Shown here in pieces: positions 37,069-47,091 of a DNA stretch of 64,000 bases. Source of the stretch: Roseiconus lacunae (lineage in GTDB: Bacteria; Planctomycetota; Planctomycetia; Pirellulales; Pirellulaceae); assembly GCF_008312935.1 (NCBI RefSeq), contig NZ_VSZO01000014.1, positions 306,671 through 370,670 of the forward strand, in the 5' to 3' direction. The translations under genes and the position numbers were made by a program. The notes beneath the pieces are model-generated. The model ran no database searches. It was not told where the DNA came from and saw nothing but the letters and a program-made list of their open reading frames with translations. Every line of letters starts with the position of its first letter. Position 1 is the first letter of the stretch.

Positions 37069-37416
37069 ATGGCCAAGAAAGACACTTTCCGTGTCGTGAC
37101 TCGTTCACGTGACGGATCACTGATGATTTCTGATTATCCTTCGATCGATCCCTTGATGACCTCCCATCAACAGATCGGAATCGATGACTGCAGCACCGAC
37201 TTGGCCCTTCGAGGTATGCCGGTTTTTCGCGGATTGATCGGACCGATGCCCGAAGGCAAAAACATCGTTCGGTACGAAACGCCCGAGGTGTTCGAGGTCC
37301 TAACGAAAGAATGGATGAACGCCAAGCCTCGCAAACGACGTCGCCGCACTGCGGCGCAGATCGCCGAGGAAGCTGCGCTGGCACTGGAGTTGGAAGCACA
37401 AGCGGCCAATAGCTAA
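37069..37416 (+). CDS. Small conserved-looking protein with basic tail, unknown
   Basis: A 115-residue cytoplasmic protein, ATG preceded by GGAGG at a 4-base distance. The middle (PLMTSHQQIGIDDCSTDLAL...GPMPEGKNIVRYETPEVFEVL) looks folded, and the end has KPRKRRRRT followed by an Ala/Glu-rich helix, suggesting nucleic-acid binding. No family recognised. Transcribed alone between the SNF2 gene and the convergent DUF1501 gene. Confidence 0.7.
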   Translation: MAKKDTFRVVTRSRDGSLMISDYPSIDPLMTSHQQIGIDDCSTDLALRGMPVFRGLIGPMPEGKNIVRYETPEVFEVLTKEWMNAKPRKRRRRTAAQIAEEAALALELEAQAANS

Positions 37417-37553
37417 TAAACGATCGGTAAACGACAAGCCGAACCCGCGCATCGCTGACCTGCATCGCCAAAAGCGGCGTTCGCCTCGGTCATTGCACTG
37501 AAACCGTGGCTGACGCCAAGCGGCTGATCCTAATTTCAAGTGTGGATGAAACA

Positions 37554-38981
37554 TTAGGCCAGCACGTCACTGATCACGCGTCCGTAAACGTCGGTCAAGC
37601 GAAAGTCTCGGCCGGCGTGGCGGTAGGTCAATTGCTCGTGGTCCAAGCCTAGCTGATGCAGTAACGTTGCATGCAGGTCGTGCATGTGGACTTTGCCTTG
37701 CACGCTGGCGAACCCGAACTCGTCGGTCGAACCGTATGCGATGCCCGGTCGGAAGCCACCGCCGGCGAGCCAGACGGTAAAGCCGCCTGGGTTGTGATCA
37801 CGTCCGGTGCCGTTGCTTTGCGAGTACGGCGTTCGGCCGAATTCGCCGCCCCACCAGACGATCGTGTCTTCGAGCAATCCACGTCGCTTGAGGTCGGCCA
37901 ACAGCGCCGCGATCGGACGATCGACTGCTCTGGCGTGTTCGGCGTGCTTGGGCAGGTTCGAGTGTTGATCCCACGCCGGGTTAGCCGAATTGTCGCCATA
38001 GTTGACTTGGATAAATCGCACCCCGGCTTCGCATAACCGTCTCGCTAGAAGACATTTTTCGCCGTAGCCGCGAGTCTCGGGTTGATCGATTCCGTACTCG
38101 GCGAGTGTTTCTTTGGATTCGGTGTTGAGGTCTAAAATTTCTGGGCCGACTCGCTGCATTCGCCACGCGAGACGGTAGGACTCGGCGATCGCCTCGAATT
38201 CGCTGTTCTCGGCGCCGCGGCGGAGTGCTTGTTGTTCGTTGAGCCGTTCGATGAGTTGCAATTGTTCTTGCTGACGTTGCAGGTTCGAATCTTGCCGCGT
38301 CAGGTTTGCCAACTCCAGAGTTGATTTGCCGGCCGAACCGATCGGTGTACCTTGGTACCGAGCCGGTAAGAAGGCGCTGCCGTAGTTTCGCGGTCCGCCG
38401 TTACCGATCGAAGGGCTGATGGTGACAAAACCTGGCAAGTCTTGGTTTTCGGCTCCTAATCCGTAGTAGATCCAGGACCCGACCGAGGGACGGATAAAGT
38501 TGGTCGAGCCACAATGCAAAAACAGCGTCGCCGGGCCGTGTGCGACTCCGTCGGTGTGCATTCCGTGTAAGAAACAAAGGTCGTCGACGTGACGTGCCGT
38601 TTCTGGAAACAGTTCCGAAACCGCGCGGCCGCATTCGCCGTACTGTTGAAACTTCCAAGGTGACTGCATCAGGCGTTGTTCGGTTCCTCGGGTCCCGCTG
38701 CGTGCCAGTTCGCGGGCATCGTTGAACGCGGCTGTTTTGCCGTGACGCCGTTGAAGTTCGGGCTTGTAGTCGAACGAGTCAACTTGGCTGACACCCCCCT
38801 GCATGAATAAGAAGATAATCCGTTTCGCTTTGGGAGGGGCGGCCGGCGATTGTGAGGCAGCCGCGGTATATAGCAGTTCAGACGCCGATGCGCTGGCTGC
38901 TAACCCGGCAAAACCACAGGCGGATTGCTGCAAAATGCTGCGGCGTGCCATTCGAATTTTGAATGCGTTGGGATGCGACAT
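37554..38981 (-). CDS. DUF1501 family protein (Tat-exported, sulfatase-like)
   Basis: A 475-residue protein with an N-terminal twin-arginine-type signal (ARRSILQQSACGFAGLAASA). It shows KRIIFLFMQGGVSQVDSFDYKP, HGMHTDGVAHGPATLFLHCG, WWGGEFGRTPYSQ and GRDHNPGGFTVWLAGGG, all characteristic of DUF1501, an alkaline phosphatase/sulfatase-fold family very abundant in planctomycetes. It begins 8 bp after the stop of the PSD1-type gene, with which it forms the usual two-gene unit. Catalytic role is not established. Confidence 0.93.
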   Translation of the reverse strand: MSHPNAFKIRMARRSILQQSACGFAGLAASASASELLYTAAASQSPAAPPKAKRIIFLFMQGGVSQVDSFDYKPELQRRHGKTAAFNDARELARSGTRGTEQRLMQSPWKFQQYGECGRAVSELFPETARHVDDLCFLHGMHTDGVAHGPATLFLHCGSTNFIRPSVGSWIYYGLGAENQDLPGFVTISPSIGNGGPRNYGSAFLPARYQGTPIGSAGKSTLELANLTRQDSNLQRQQEQLQLIERLNEQQALRRGAENSEFEAIAESYRLAWRMQRVGPEILDLNTESKETLAEYGIDQPETRGYGEKCLLARRLCEAGVRFIQVNYGDNSANPAWDQHSNLPKHAEHARAVDRPIAALLADLKRRGLLEDTIVWWGGEFGRTPYSQSNGTGRDHNPGGFTVWLAGGGFRPGIAYGSTDEFGFASVQGKVHMHDLHATLLHQLGLDHEQLTYRHAGRDFRLTDVYGRVISDVLA

Positions 38982-38989
38982 GGTCCGTC

Positions 38990-41881
38990 TTATTCCAGGT
39001 ATCGAAAGTCGGTGGACGCGAAAAGCGATTGAATTAAATCCGCGACGCGAGTGTGTATCGAATCGTTGCCGTGCCGTTCAAGAAACCTCAAACACAACGC
39101 ACGCTCACGATCACTCGGCGGACGAGCAAAACAGAGGTGGTAAAGTTCACTGATCAGTTGGTTGCCGGCCGATTCGTCGTTGGCCATCAGTCGATGTGCC
39201 GCTTGCTCGCAGCGACGGATCACCCAGGGATCATTCATCATCGCCAGCGACTGTGAAACAATCGTGCTGCGCGAACGTTGTCCGACCGAGATGCTTGAGT
39301 CGGCGAAGTCAAAATCTTCGAACAGGGCTGGCAGCGAATTGCGAAACACCGGCTGATAAATACTCCTGCGGTTGGAGCGATGTTCGTAGTCGTAGTCGGA
39401 CTTCGTCCCCGGGCGGATCGTTGAACCAAATCGATCTCGTTGCAATTCACCGCTAACGAATAACATTGCATCGCGAACCGATTCGACCGGCAAGCGTTTG
39501 AGTCGGCCAAAGGCATAGTGGCGGTTTTCAGGGTCAAGCGAGCGTGATTGCGCATCGTCATCAATCGATCGACGATAGGCATCGCTGTTGACGATCAAGC
39601 GAATGAGATGTTTGGTCGACCATTGATTGTTGACCAGTTCGATCGCTAACTGATCGAGAAGCTCCGGGTGTGAAGGCTGCCGTCCGGTCGTCCCGAAATT
39701 ATTTTCGGTCGGTACCAAACCCTCGCCCATCATCCATGACCAGACCCGATTGACGTAGACGCGTGCGGTCAGTGGGTTTCGTCGATCGGCGATCCAGTCG
39801 GCTAGTTCGCGTCGTCCGCTTGAGGACGAATCAATCTGATTGGCGTACTCCTGGGCCGGTCCGACCGCGGCCAAAAAACCGCGTGGCACTCGATCGCCTA
39901 GCTGATGCGGATTGCCTCGGACTCGTATGTTGGTTTCCACCTGGGGTTCGCTTTCGGAAATCGTCAAATATTTCGGGCGGGCTGCTAGTTCCGATTGAAG
40001 TCGTTTTTGCCGGGTGACCAGCGTCGATCGTTGCTTCTGTAGTTCCCGTCGTTGTTCCAGCTCCGCGGTTTGGGTTTCGTTGACCTGGCCGCTCGGAATT
40101 TGATCGGATTGGGCGACGGGCAAAAATTGAACAGCATCGACGATCACGATTCCGTCGGCACCGTCGTTTGACACGATGACGAACGCTTGACCACCTTTTT
40201 CAAAAGGATAGGTTCCCAGAGAATGCCAGACGCCGTCGACGCTTGGTACCCTGCGTTGATTGACAGAGATTACCTTGGACTCGTTCGCACTAAAAACAGT
40301 GACCGTGGCATTCGTCGCACGATTGGCGTGATGGCTATAAGCAATACGGACTTCATAGTCACCGGTTTCGAGTGATTCCGGATCAAACGTCGCCGATTTT
40401 TTTTCCTGGCGTTCGATCCCGGTGTGTTGATAGCCTTGACCGACAAATGGTTTGACGAAATCGCTCGTTTTCCATTGTCCCACATAAGTGGCATCGGCAT
40501 CGTCCACCACAACACCGGCAACAGAATCAACTGCGATCGCTTTGGCGCTGCCTTTCGTATCACCGCCGATACGTTTATCGATCGATTTAATTCGTGCGGC
40601 GACATCCTCCAGATCGCGTTGCAATTCGCGGTAGTGGTCCTCTTGTTTTTCCGTAAGCGGCAGGGGTTTCTCGATCCATTTCGACAGGTTGGCATGTTTT
40701 AATGGCGTCGTTGATCGAAAGATCCCGGCCAACGCGTAATAATCACGAGTCGGAATGGGGTCGAACTTATGATCATGGCATCGGGCACAGCCGATCGTTT
40801 GCGCCAGGAAGGCTCGTCCGATCGTTTCAATTTGTTCATCAAGGTGATCGAACTCCAGTTTCGTTTTGTCTTGATCTTCGAGGTTGGAATTGCCCATCGC
40901 CAGAAAGCCGGTCGCGATCGCGCGTCGTTGCGTTTCGCGAAGGTCTTCGACCGGTCGCAGGTCACCGGAAATTTGGTCGCGGATCATCTGGTCGAAAGGG
41001 CGATCGTCGTTGAATGATTCGATCAGGTAGTCTCGGTAACGCCATGCTTCTGGCAAGATGAATCCGCGCAGCGTGATCGACTCGGCATAACGAACGACGT
41101 CCATCCAACGCCGGGCAATGTGTTCGCCATACGCAGGTGAGCTCAACAAACGATCGACATATCTCGCATAGGCGTCGTCAGACCGGTCGGCGACGAACGC
41201 GTCGACCATTGCCTTGGTAGGAGGCAATCCACAGAGGTCTAGCGATAAGCGTCGAGCAAGCACCCGACGCGTGGCAGGCGGCGATGCCTCAAGCCCGGCG
41301 GACTGGATGCTTTTGTCAATCCAAGCATCGACGATCGAACCGCTTTCGGATCCGTGGAGACGGGGCGTCACTAAGTTGTGATCGATCGGGCGATAGGACC
41401 AATGATTCTGAGCTTGTTCGACCGTCAGGGCGGTCGTCTGTTCGGTATCTGGTGACGGTTGTTGGGGTTTGCGCGGGTCGGGAGCACCGATCGAGATCCA
41501 GTGCCGGAACGCTTCAATCGTCGCGTCGTCCAGCTTGCCTTCGGGGGGCATTTGCAAATCCGGATCGTCGTACTCGATGGCTTTGATCAGCAAGCTCGCA
41601 TCGGGGGCCTCTGACGCGATCGCGGGGCCAAGGTCACCACCTTGTTCCCAGTCTTGACGAGAATCAAGCGACAGGTTGCCGCTAACATCAGAGTCATGCG
41701 AGTGACAATCGAGGCAGTGTTCGATCAAGGCGGGACGAATCTTCGATTCAAAAAATGCGATTCCCTGAGGCGAAGCGGCCGACACGATCGTCAGGTGCTC
41801 ACAAATCGCGTTTCCTAAAAACATTGCGATCATGATCGCGGATGGGATCGATCGAAATGTCGAGTGGAACGTGAGTAGCAT
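38990..41881 (-). CDS. Planctomycete cytochrome PSCyt1 / DUF1549 / DUF1553 protein
   Basis: A 963-residue exported protein. After a signal peptide, a PSCyt1 domain carries the haem motif C-L-D-C-H near residue 56 (RPALIEHCLDCHSHDSD) and a distal LQMPPEGKL methionine. DUF1549 follows (about 180-390) with WMDVVRYAES and the GCARCHDHKFDP motif. A golvesin-like carbohydrate-binding insertion comes next (about 470-600, ANRATNATVTVF, DGVWHSLGTYPF). DUF1553 closes the protein (about 690-950) with YVNRVWSWMMGEGLV. Upstream of and coupled to DUF1501. Thought to act in extracellular polymer breakdown; unproven. Confidence 0.93.
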   Translation of the reverse strand: MLLTFHSTFRSIPSAIMIAMFLGNAICEHLTIVSAASPQGIAFFESKIRPALIEHCLDCHSHDSDVSGNLSLDSRQDWEQGGDLGPAIASEAPDASLLIKAIEYDDPDLQMPPEGKLDDATIEAFRHWISIGAPDPRKPQQPSPDTEQTTALTVEQAQNHWSYRPIDHNLVTPRLHGSESGSIVDAWIDKSIQSAGLEASPPATRRVLARRLSLDLCGLPPTKAMVDAFVADRSDDAYARYVDRLLSSPAYGEHIARRWMDVVRYAESITLRGFILPEAWRYRDYLIESFNDDRPFDQMIRDQISGDLRPVEDLRETQRRAIATGFLAMGNSNLEDQDKTKLEFDHLDEQIETIGRAFLAQTIGCARCHDHKFDPIPTRDYYALAGIFRSTTPLKHANLSKWIEKPLPLTEKQEDHYRELQRDLEDVAARIKSIDKRIGGDTKGSAKAIAVDSVAGVVVDDADATYVGQWKTSDFVKPFVGQGYQHTGIERQEKKSATFDPESLETGDYEVRIAYSHHANRATNATVTVFSANESKVISVNQRRVPSVDGVWHSLGTYPFEKGGQAFVIVSNDGADGIVIVDAVQFLPVAQSDQIPSGQVNETQTAELEQRRELQKQRSTLVTRQKRLQSELAARPKYLTISESEPQVETNIRVRGNPHQLGDRVPRGFLAAVGPAQEYANQIDSSSSGRRELADWIADRRNPLTARVYVNRVWSWMMGEGLVPTENNFGTTGRQPSHPELLDQLAIELVNNQWSTKHLIRLIVNSDAYRRSIDDDAQSRSLDPENRHYAFGRLKRLPVESVRDAMLFVSGELQRDRFGSTIRPGTKSDYDYEHRSNRRSIYQPVFRNSLPALFEDFDFADSSISVGQRSRSTIVSQSLAMMNDPWVIRRCEQAAHRLMANDESAGNQLISELYHLCFARPPSDRERALCLRFLERHGNDSIHTRVADLIQSLFASTDFRYLE

Positions 41882-42462
41882 CGGTAGTCAAATAAGAAGG
41901 CGGGACCGATTGAGAATGGGGATCGGCGCGGAACGAGGACGAAACAAACTCTGCGCGATGTTGAAGGAAGGAAATTCACGCCCCGGCCACGCGAAAGGAT
42001 CTGACGCGAAGGCGAAACGCAGGGGTTGTCTATTCTGGCGCCCGTACCGTGTCCGCTGGGGCGTGCATTCTATCGCACCGGGTGCTTCCCTGCGCGGTTT
42101 CTATTCCAGTTCATCGCCATTGCCACGATTTCATTGCTGCGATCCCCAATTGGGCCCGGGCGCAGCGAACTGAACCGCAAGCGTTCATTCGGTTTGGGGG
42201 GATCAATAAGATGGGGGAACCGCTTCGATCACACTCTGCCAATACGAGTCACTATCGGATCAGAGAAGAGGAAGCGATTATGCCGGTCGAATGGAGGAGG
42301 GAGGTCGGATGAATGCCCACTTGCGCGACGGCTTGTATCAGGGGCACGCCTCGATAGGATGGATATCGTGGCGAATGGTCTTACCTGGCTATGCTTGTCC
42401 GACTCTTTCCTTAACCGACCTCTTTCGTAAAGTTGGATCCAACGGAATCGAAGGGCTAAAAC
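41882..42462. other. Divergent gap, no gene seen
   Basis: About 580 bp between the start of the PSD1-type gene and the start of the second SNF2 gene. Only short frames with no motifs. Promoters of both flanking genes should lie here; none could be pinned down. Confidence 0.4.
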
Positions 42463-45400
42463 ATGATGTTGTCCGAAGCTGTCCAAGATCAATTCCATAA
42501 TGTGGACCGGCTAGCGGGCATCAGTATCAAAATGCTCGAAAGTGTCTCCATCGAACAAGCCGGAACGGAAGGGGTGTTGGCGTGCGTCGGAGGCCGGTCA
42601 CCTCACGCCGTACTCCTCGATTTTACGGAGCTTGCCGAGGGTTGGCTGGGGGGCTATTGCACTTGCGAAGCGTTCAAGAGCGGCAGCAATTGCAAGCACC
42701 TTTGGGCGCTGATGACCAAGGTGGACTTACTGTACGAGTCTCCGTTCGGTGACGTCTTAACGACGGATTTGTTGATCGATTCGATCGAGCCAGATCAGTG
42801 GTCTTGTGGAAGACCACTAAGGAAACTCTTCGGTAGTCAATCAAACGGATCGATGCGCGCCAATGGTGTTCTGACCAAGCCGGATGCCACGCATTCAGAT
42901 TGGCAACAGCAATTGCAACGTGTGAGCCCTCAGTCGCATCATTCGGACGAAAATGCGCTCGGGCTTCCCGAAGCGTTCGTCCCCGCATCGTTTCAGGCCA
43001 AGCAGACCTGGTTTGTGCTCTCGACCAGTGATCCGATCAATCAAGATTCGCTGCGTTTGACCGCAATGATCAGTACGCGAAAGAACGATGGTGATTGGAG
43101 TCGACCGATGGGACGGGCGATGACAATCGAGCATTTGGCAGAGTTGCCAGATCCCGCGGAGCGACGCGTCTTCGAAATGCTGACTCCGATCGAAGAAGAA
43201 CAAAGGTACTATCGCTATTCCTATCAGCCAGCGGAGTACCGTCAATTCTCGGTGTCACCAAACAGCCTGTGTGAAACATTAACCTCACTGTTTCATACCG
43301 GTCGCTTCGCGTGGAAGCTTGGTGATTCGAAAACGATTTTTGAAGACGGCCGACCAATTTCGCATTTGGCTGTTGATGCTTCATCCAAACTTCGTATCGC
43401 AGTTCGGCGCGATCCCGATGTCGAATCACAGATCATCATCAAGCCTGAATTAGTGGTTCCAGAGTTCGGTCTTTTTTCGACTCGCGATGTTATCTGGAGT
43501 TCAACGATCGGATGTCTATTGTTGTCATTGCAGCACCACGATGCCGACCAGAACTGCTCTGAAGTCTCGGAAACTGCGGTCGGCGATGGACAGACTGATG
43601 ATCGCGAATTGGGCGACCAGTTCGCGACATGTTTGGCGACGCTCAGCCCCGATTCGATCGACCTGCTCAAGTCGTGGGGAGCTTCCAAGGCAATCGTCGC
43701 ACCCAGGGAGGACCTCGAGGACGTGATCCAGGTCCTCTCGCAACGCTTCATCAACATCGATTTGGATCTCGATCCAGAGTTTGGCATCGAAACAGTCCAG
43801 CCTACGCCGAAGCCGATGTGTGCGTTGACCCAGCTTGAGCATCGGTCCAGCAGTTATCGCGTTTCTTTTAAAGCATCCTACCCGGATCGCGAACTGCTCT
43901 TCGATGCGGCGACTCAATGGTGGTATGAGGCCGAAGAAAAACGCTTGATTCGCCGTAACGTAGCCGCCGAACAAGAGCTGATTTCGAAAATTGACTTCGA
44001 TCAGTTGCCCTTGCGGTTTGACGATGGTTACCAATCGAATGTCACGCTTGCACCCAGCGATTTCTTGCGCTTCGTTGAAACGATGCAGAACGCGGGATGG
44101 GAAATTAATGCTCAGGGCGCCCCGCTGCGGCAAGCATCAAACTTTCGGGCGAGCGTGACTACCAGTGACGTTGATTGGTTTGATTTAGACGGCGAGGTGG
44201 AGTTCAACGAACAGAGCGTTGCCTTGCCGACGCTTTTGCAAGCGATCGGTAATGGCCAACAAACGATCCAGCTAGATGATGGTTCGGTCGGAATGATCCC
44301 GATCCAATGGTTGTCCAAGTTCGGTGGGATAGAAAAGTCAGCCGAATCGATCGACGACAAATTGCGTTTCCATCGATCACAAGGGTTGATGTTGGACCTG
44401 CTGCTGTCTGAAGTCGAAGACGTCGACTTCGATCGGAACTATTTGAAGTTTCTCAAACAGATCAAGTCCTTCACCGGGATCAAAGCTGCCAACTCGGTTA
44501 AAAGCTTTCGCGGTGACTTGCGCGAGTATCAACGTCTTGGGCTCGGTTGGCTAAAGTTCTTGAACCAACTCGGTTGCGGCGGATGCCTGGCAGATGATAT
44601 GGGCCTGGGGAAAACGATCCAGGTCCTCGCAATGTTGGAGTCACGTCGCAAGCGACGCACAGGCAAGGACGAGATCCGCAAACCGTCGATCGTCGTTGTC
44701 CCCAAAAGTTTGGTGTTCAATTGGATCGAGGAAACGCAGAAGTTCGCGCCGAAGTTAATTATCCGCAATCATACCGGTCCGGAACGGAAGCTTGACTGGG
44801 ACGCGTTTCTCGCTAACCCACAGTCGGCCGATGTTGTGCTGACGACGTATCAAACGATGCGGATCGACATCGAAAAATTGCGTCAGTTAGATTTCGACTA
44901 CGCGATCCTCGATGAAGCGCAAGCAATCAAAAACCCTAAAAGTCAGGTCGCAAAGGCGTCGCGGATTTTGCGGGCAGAGCACCGATTGGCAATGACGGGA
45001 ACACCGGTCGAGAATCATCTCGGTGACTTGTGGTCAATCTTCGATTTTCTTAACCCTGGCATGCTCGGGCGAACGCCGACGACTCGGCAGTTGCCGGACA
45101 TGCAGGACGATTCGGAGCGCGAACAGGTGCGTCTGATCAGTCAATCGCTACGGCCATTCATTCTTCGCCGCACCAAGTCGGAGGTGCTGACAGAATTGCC
45201 TGAAAAGATCGAACAAACGTTGGCTTGTTCGATGAGCCCGAAGCACCAAAAGCTCTACAACGAACTACGTGACCACTTCCGCATGATGCTCAGTCAGAAG
45301 GTCGAAGAGGTCGGATTGAAAAAGGCCAAAATTCACGTGTTGGCCGCATTGATGCGTTTGCGTCAAGCGGCGTGCGATCCTCGATTGGTTGATCCAAATT

Positions 45401-45918
45401 CTAAGGTGCGCGGTTCTAAAGTCGAAGAGCTGATCGAACGACTCGACGAGTTGATGCAGGAAGGACGTAAAACGCTCGTCTTCTCTCAGTTCACGTCATT
45501 ACTGCACCTCGTCAAGAAAGACCTGCGGGCAAAAGGATGGGACTATGAATATCTTGACGGTCAGACGACCAACCGCGAAGCAAAAGTGAAACGTTTCCAA
45601 TCCGATGACGATTGCAAGCTGTTTTTGATCAGCTTGAAAGCCGGCGGAACAGGACTGAACCTGACGTCTGCGGAATCCGTCTTTATTCTTGACCCTTGGT
45701 GGAACCCGGCGACCGAAGCGCAAGCGATCGACCGGGCCCATCGCATGGGGCAAACCCGCTGCGTGAACGCCTATCGAATGATCTGCAAAGACACGATCGA
45801 GGAAAAAATCATCGAACTGCAACGGAGCAAACAGCAACTTGCCGACGCCATCATCGGTGAGGACAAGAGTCTGATCAGTCAACTGACGGCAGACGACTTG
45901 CACGCCCTGTTGGTATAA
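42463..45918 (+). CDS. Large SNF2-family helicase with SWIM zinc finger
   Basis: An 1151-residue protein with a SWIM finger close to the N-terminus (C66-T-C68...C77-K-H79), a long unassigned middle of about 500 residues, and a SNF2 ATPase from about residue 690. The ATPase shows LREYQRLGLGWLKFL, Walker A DDMGLGKT, LDEAQAIKN, TGTPVENHLGDLWSI, then the helicase C domain with SQFTSLLHLV and QAIDRAHRMGQ. This is the RapA/HepA-like bacterial SNF2 layout. It shares the SWIM-SNF2 plan with the minus-strand gene 6 kb to the left but has a different middle. Start ATG 42463 (a second ATG follows at once). Confidence 0.9.
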   Translation: MMLSEAVQDQFHNVDRLAGISIKMLESVSIEQAGTEGVLACVGGRSPHAVLLDFTELAEGWLGGYCTCEAFKSGSNCKHLWALMTKVDLLYESPFGDVLTTDLLIDSIEPDQWSCGRPLRKLFGSQSNGSMRANGVLTKPDATHSDWQQQLQRVSPQSHHSDENALGLPEAFVPASFQAKQTWFVLSTSDPINQDSLRLTAMISTRKNDGDWSRPMGRAMTIEHLAELPDPAERRVFEMLTPIEEEQRYYRYSYQPAEYRQFSVSPNSLCETLTSLFHTGRFAWKLGDSKTIFEDGRPISHLAVDASSKLRIAVRRDPDVESQIIIKPELVVPEFGLFSTRDVIWSSTIGCLLLSLQHHDADQNCSEVSETAVGDGQTDDRELGDQFATCLATLSPDSIDLLKSWGASKAIVAPREDLEDVIQVLSQRFINIDLDLDPEFGIETVQPTPKPMCALTQLEHRSSSYRVSFKASYPDRELLFDAATQWWYEAEEKRLIRRNVAAEQELISKIDFDQLPLRFDDGYQSNVTLAPSDFLRFVETMQNAGWEINAQGAPLRQASNFRASVTTSDVDWFDLDGEVEFNEQSVALPTLLQAIGNGQQTIQLDDGSVGMIPIQWLSKFGGIEKSAESIDDKLRFHRSQGLMLDLLLSEVEDVDFDRNYLKFLKQIKSFTGIKAANSVKSFRGDLREYQRLGLGWLKFLNQLGCGGCLADDMGLGKTIQVLAMLESRRKRRTGKDEIRKPSIVVVPKSLVFNWIEETQKFAPKLIIRNHTGPERKLDWDAFLANPQSADVVLTTYQTMRIDIEKLRQLDFDYAILDEAQAIKNPKSQVAKASRILRAEHRLAMTGTPVENHLGDLWSIFDFLNPGMLGRTPTTRQLPDMQDDSEREQVRLISQSLRPFILRRTKSEVLTELPEKIEQTLACSMSPKHQKLYNELRDHFRMMLSQKVEEVGLKKAKIHVLAALMRLRQAACDPRLVDPNSKVRGSKVEELIERLDELMQEGRKTLVFSQFTSLLHLVKKDLRAKGWDYEYLDGQTTNREAKVKRFQSDDDCKLFLISLKAGGTGLNLTSAESVFILDPWWNPATEAQAIDRAHRMGQTRCVNAYRMICKDTIEEKIIELQRSKQQLADAIIGEDKSLISQLTADDLHALLV

Positions 45919-46422
45919 CCGAGGTCTTCAAGGCAATCACGAAGGCTTGTGATTCGCCAGTTTGGTTTGCCGATTGTCCCGTCGGCCTAGGAGTGTGACC
46001 CCTCTGGGTGTTTCACCTCGACCTCTGGTTTGGGGTCAATCCATCAGCCGACGGGCATCGCCGCGGCTATTGCACGAAAACCGCGCTAAAGCCGTTCGGC
46101 GAATCTGAATTTCAGGTGTCGACGAAACACAAGTGGGGAAGAGGGAACCGAATCCTCGTGTTTGTCGTCAAAGGACAACCAAACGGTGGGGATTGAAGCT
46201 GGAAAAACAGAGCTTCCCTGACGGGGGCAGTACGATTCAGCGATAAAATAAATGCGAGAGTGATGCTTCGGTTTAGCGGCGGTTCAAGCAAGATTGTTTC
46301 CCGCCCACGGCACCAAAATGGTGCAAATTCCGCGGTCTTCGGTGAGATCGCAACCGCACCGAATGCCGGGGCACCATTCAGAATGTCGCATTTGATTCAA
46401 AAGCCATTGGGACCGTCATTCA
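45919..46422. other. Intergenic, no gene; contains a dispersed repeat
   Basis: About 500 bp with no convincing frame. Bases 46069-46130 resemble 37492-37553 downstream of the DUF1501 gene (both read attgcac-gaaa..., later aatttca-gtgt and ga-gaaaca), roughly 70% alike by eye. Confidence 0.4.
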
Positions 46423-47088
46423 ATGTCCAGTCAACGAGAGCGATCGTCCGAGCTGCCGGTGTCGATGCCGCAGCTTCTTGAATTGGCTCGCGAGGCAGCG
46501 ATCGAACGTGATGCGGATTCGGGGCCGCTGGGAGATCTGCTGCAACTGTACCGGAACTATTTGACGGTATTGGCAACGACGCAGCTCGATCAGCCATTGC
46601 GGCGGAGGATGAACCCATCGGATTTGGTTCAGGAAACAATGTTGGCGGCGCATCGGGATTTCGACCGCTTTCGTGGGTCCAGCGAGCCGGAGTTGTTGTG
46701 TTGGCTGCGGCAAATCTTAATGAACTGTTTGCGCGACGCGATCGACACGCACTTCAAAGCTCAGAAACGCGACATGCGGCGCGAGATTTCGATCGAGGCG
46801 GTCAGCGCCCAACTTGACGAAAGTGTTTGTCAGCTTGCCAACGTCTTCGCCGATCGGGGGCCTTCACCGAGTGAGCCGGCTCGCCGTCGCGAGCGAGCCG
46901 TTGAGTTGGCCGATCAGCTCGCCAAGCTGCGTCCAGAGTACCGCGACGTGATCGTGCTTCGCAATTTACAGGGGCTTTCGTTCAACGAGATCGCCGAGCG
47001 TTTGGATCGGCGACCGGGCACGGTTCGAATGTTGTGGTTACGAGCGATGGACAAGTTCAAAAAAACTTGTGCACAACCACAAGCGTAA
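46423..47088 (+). CDS. ECF-type RNA polymerase sigma factor
   Basis: A 221-residue sigma-70 family protein of the extracytoplasmic-function type. Region 2 shows RRRMNPSDLVQETMLAAHRD and FLCWLR-like LLCWLRQILMNCLRDA; region 4 is a helix-turn-helix LSFNEIAERLDRRPGTVRML. It stops 3 bp before the Ser/Thr kinase gene, and no anti-sigma factor is present. Planctomycetes have several ECF groups linked to kinases, which are presumed to set their activity. Confidence 0.92.
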   Translation: MSSQRERSSELPVSMPQLLELAREAAIERDADSGPLGDLLQLYRNYLTVLATTQLDQPLRRRMNPSDLVQETMLAAHRDFDRFRGSSEPELLCWLRQILMNCLRDAIDTHFKAQKRDMRREISIEAVSAQLDESVCQLANVFADRGPSPSEPARRRERAVELADQLAKLRPEYRDVIVLRNLQGLSFNEIAERLDRRPGTVRMLWLRAMDKFKKTCAQPQA

Positions 47089-47091
47089 TCA

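Noticed and set aside
33418..45918. DISARM- or Druantia-like defence system based on the SNF2 helicases
   Set aside because: No PLD, DUF1998, methylase or other expected partner genes beside the helicases.
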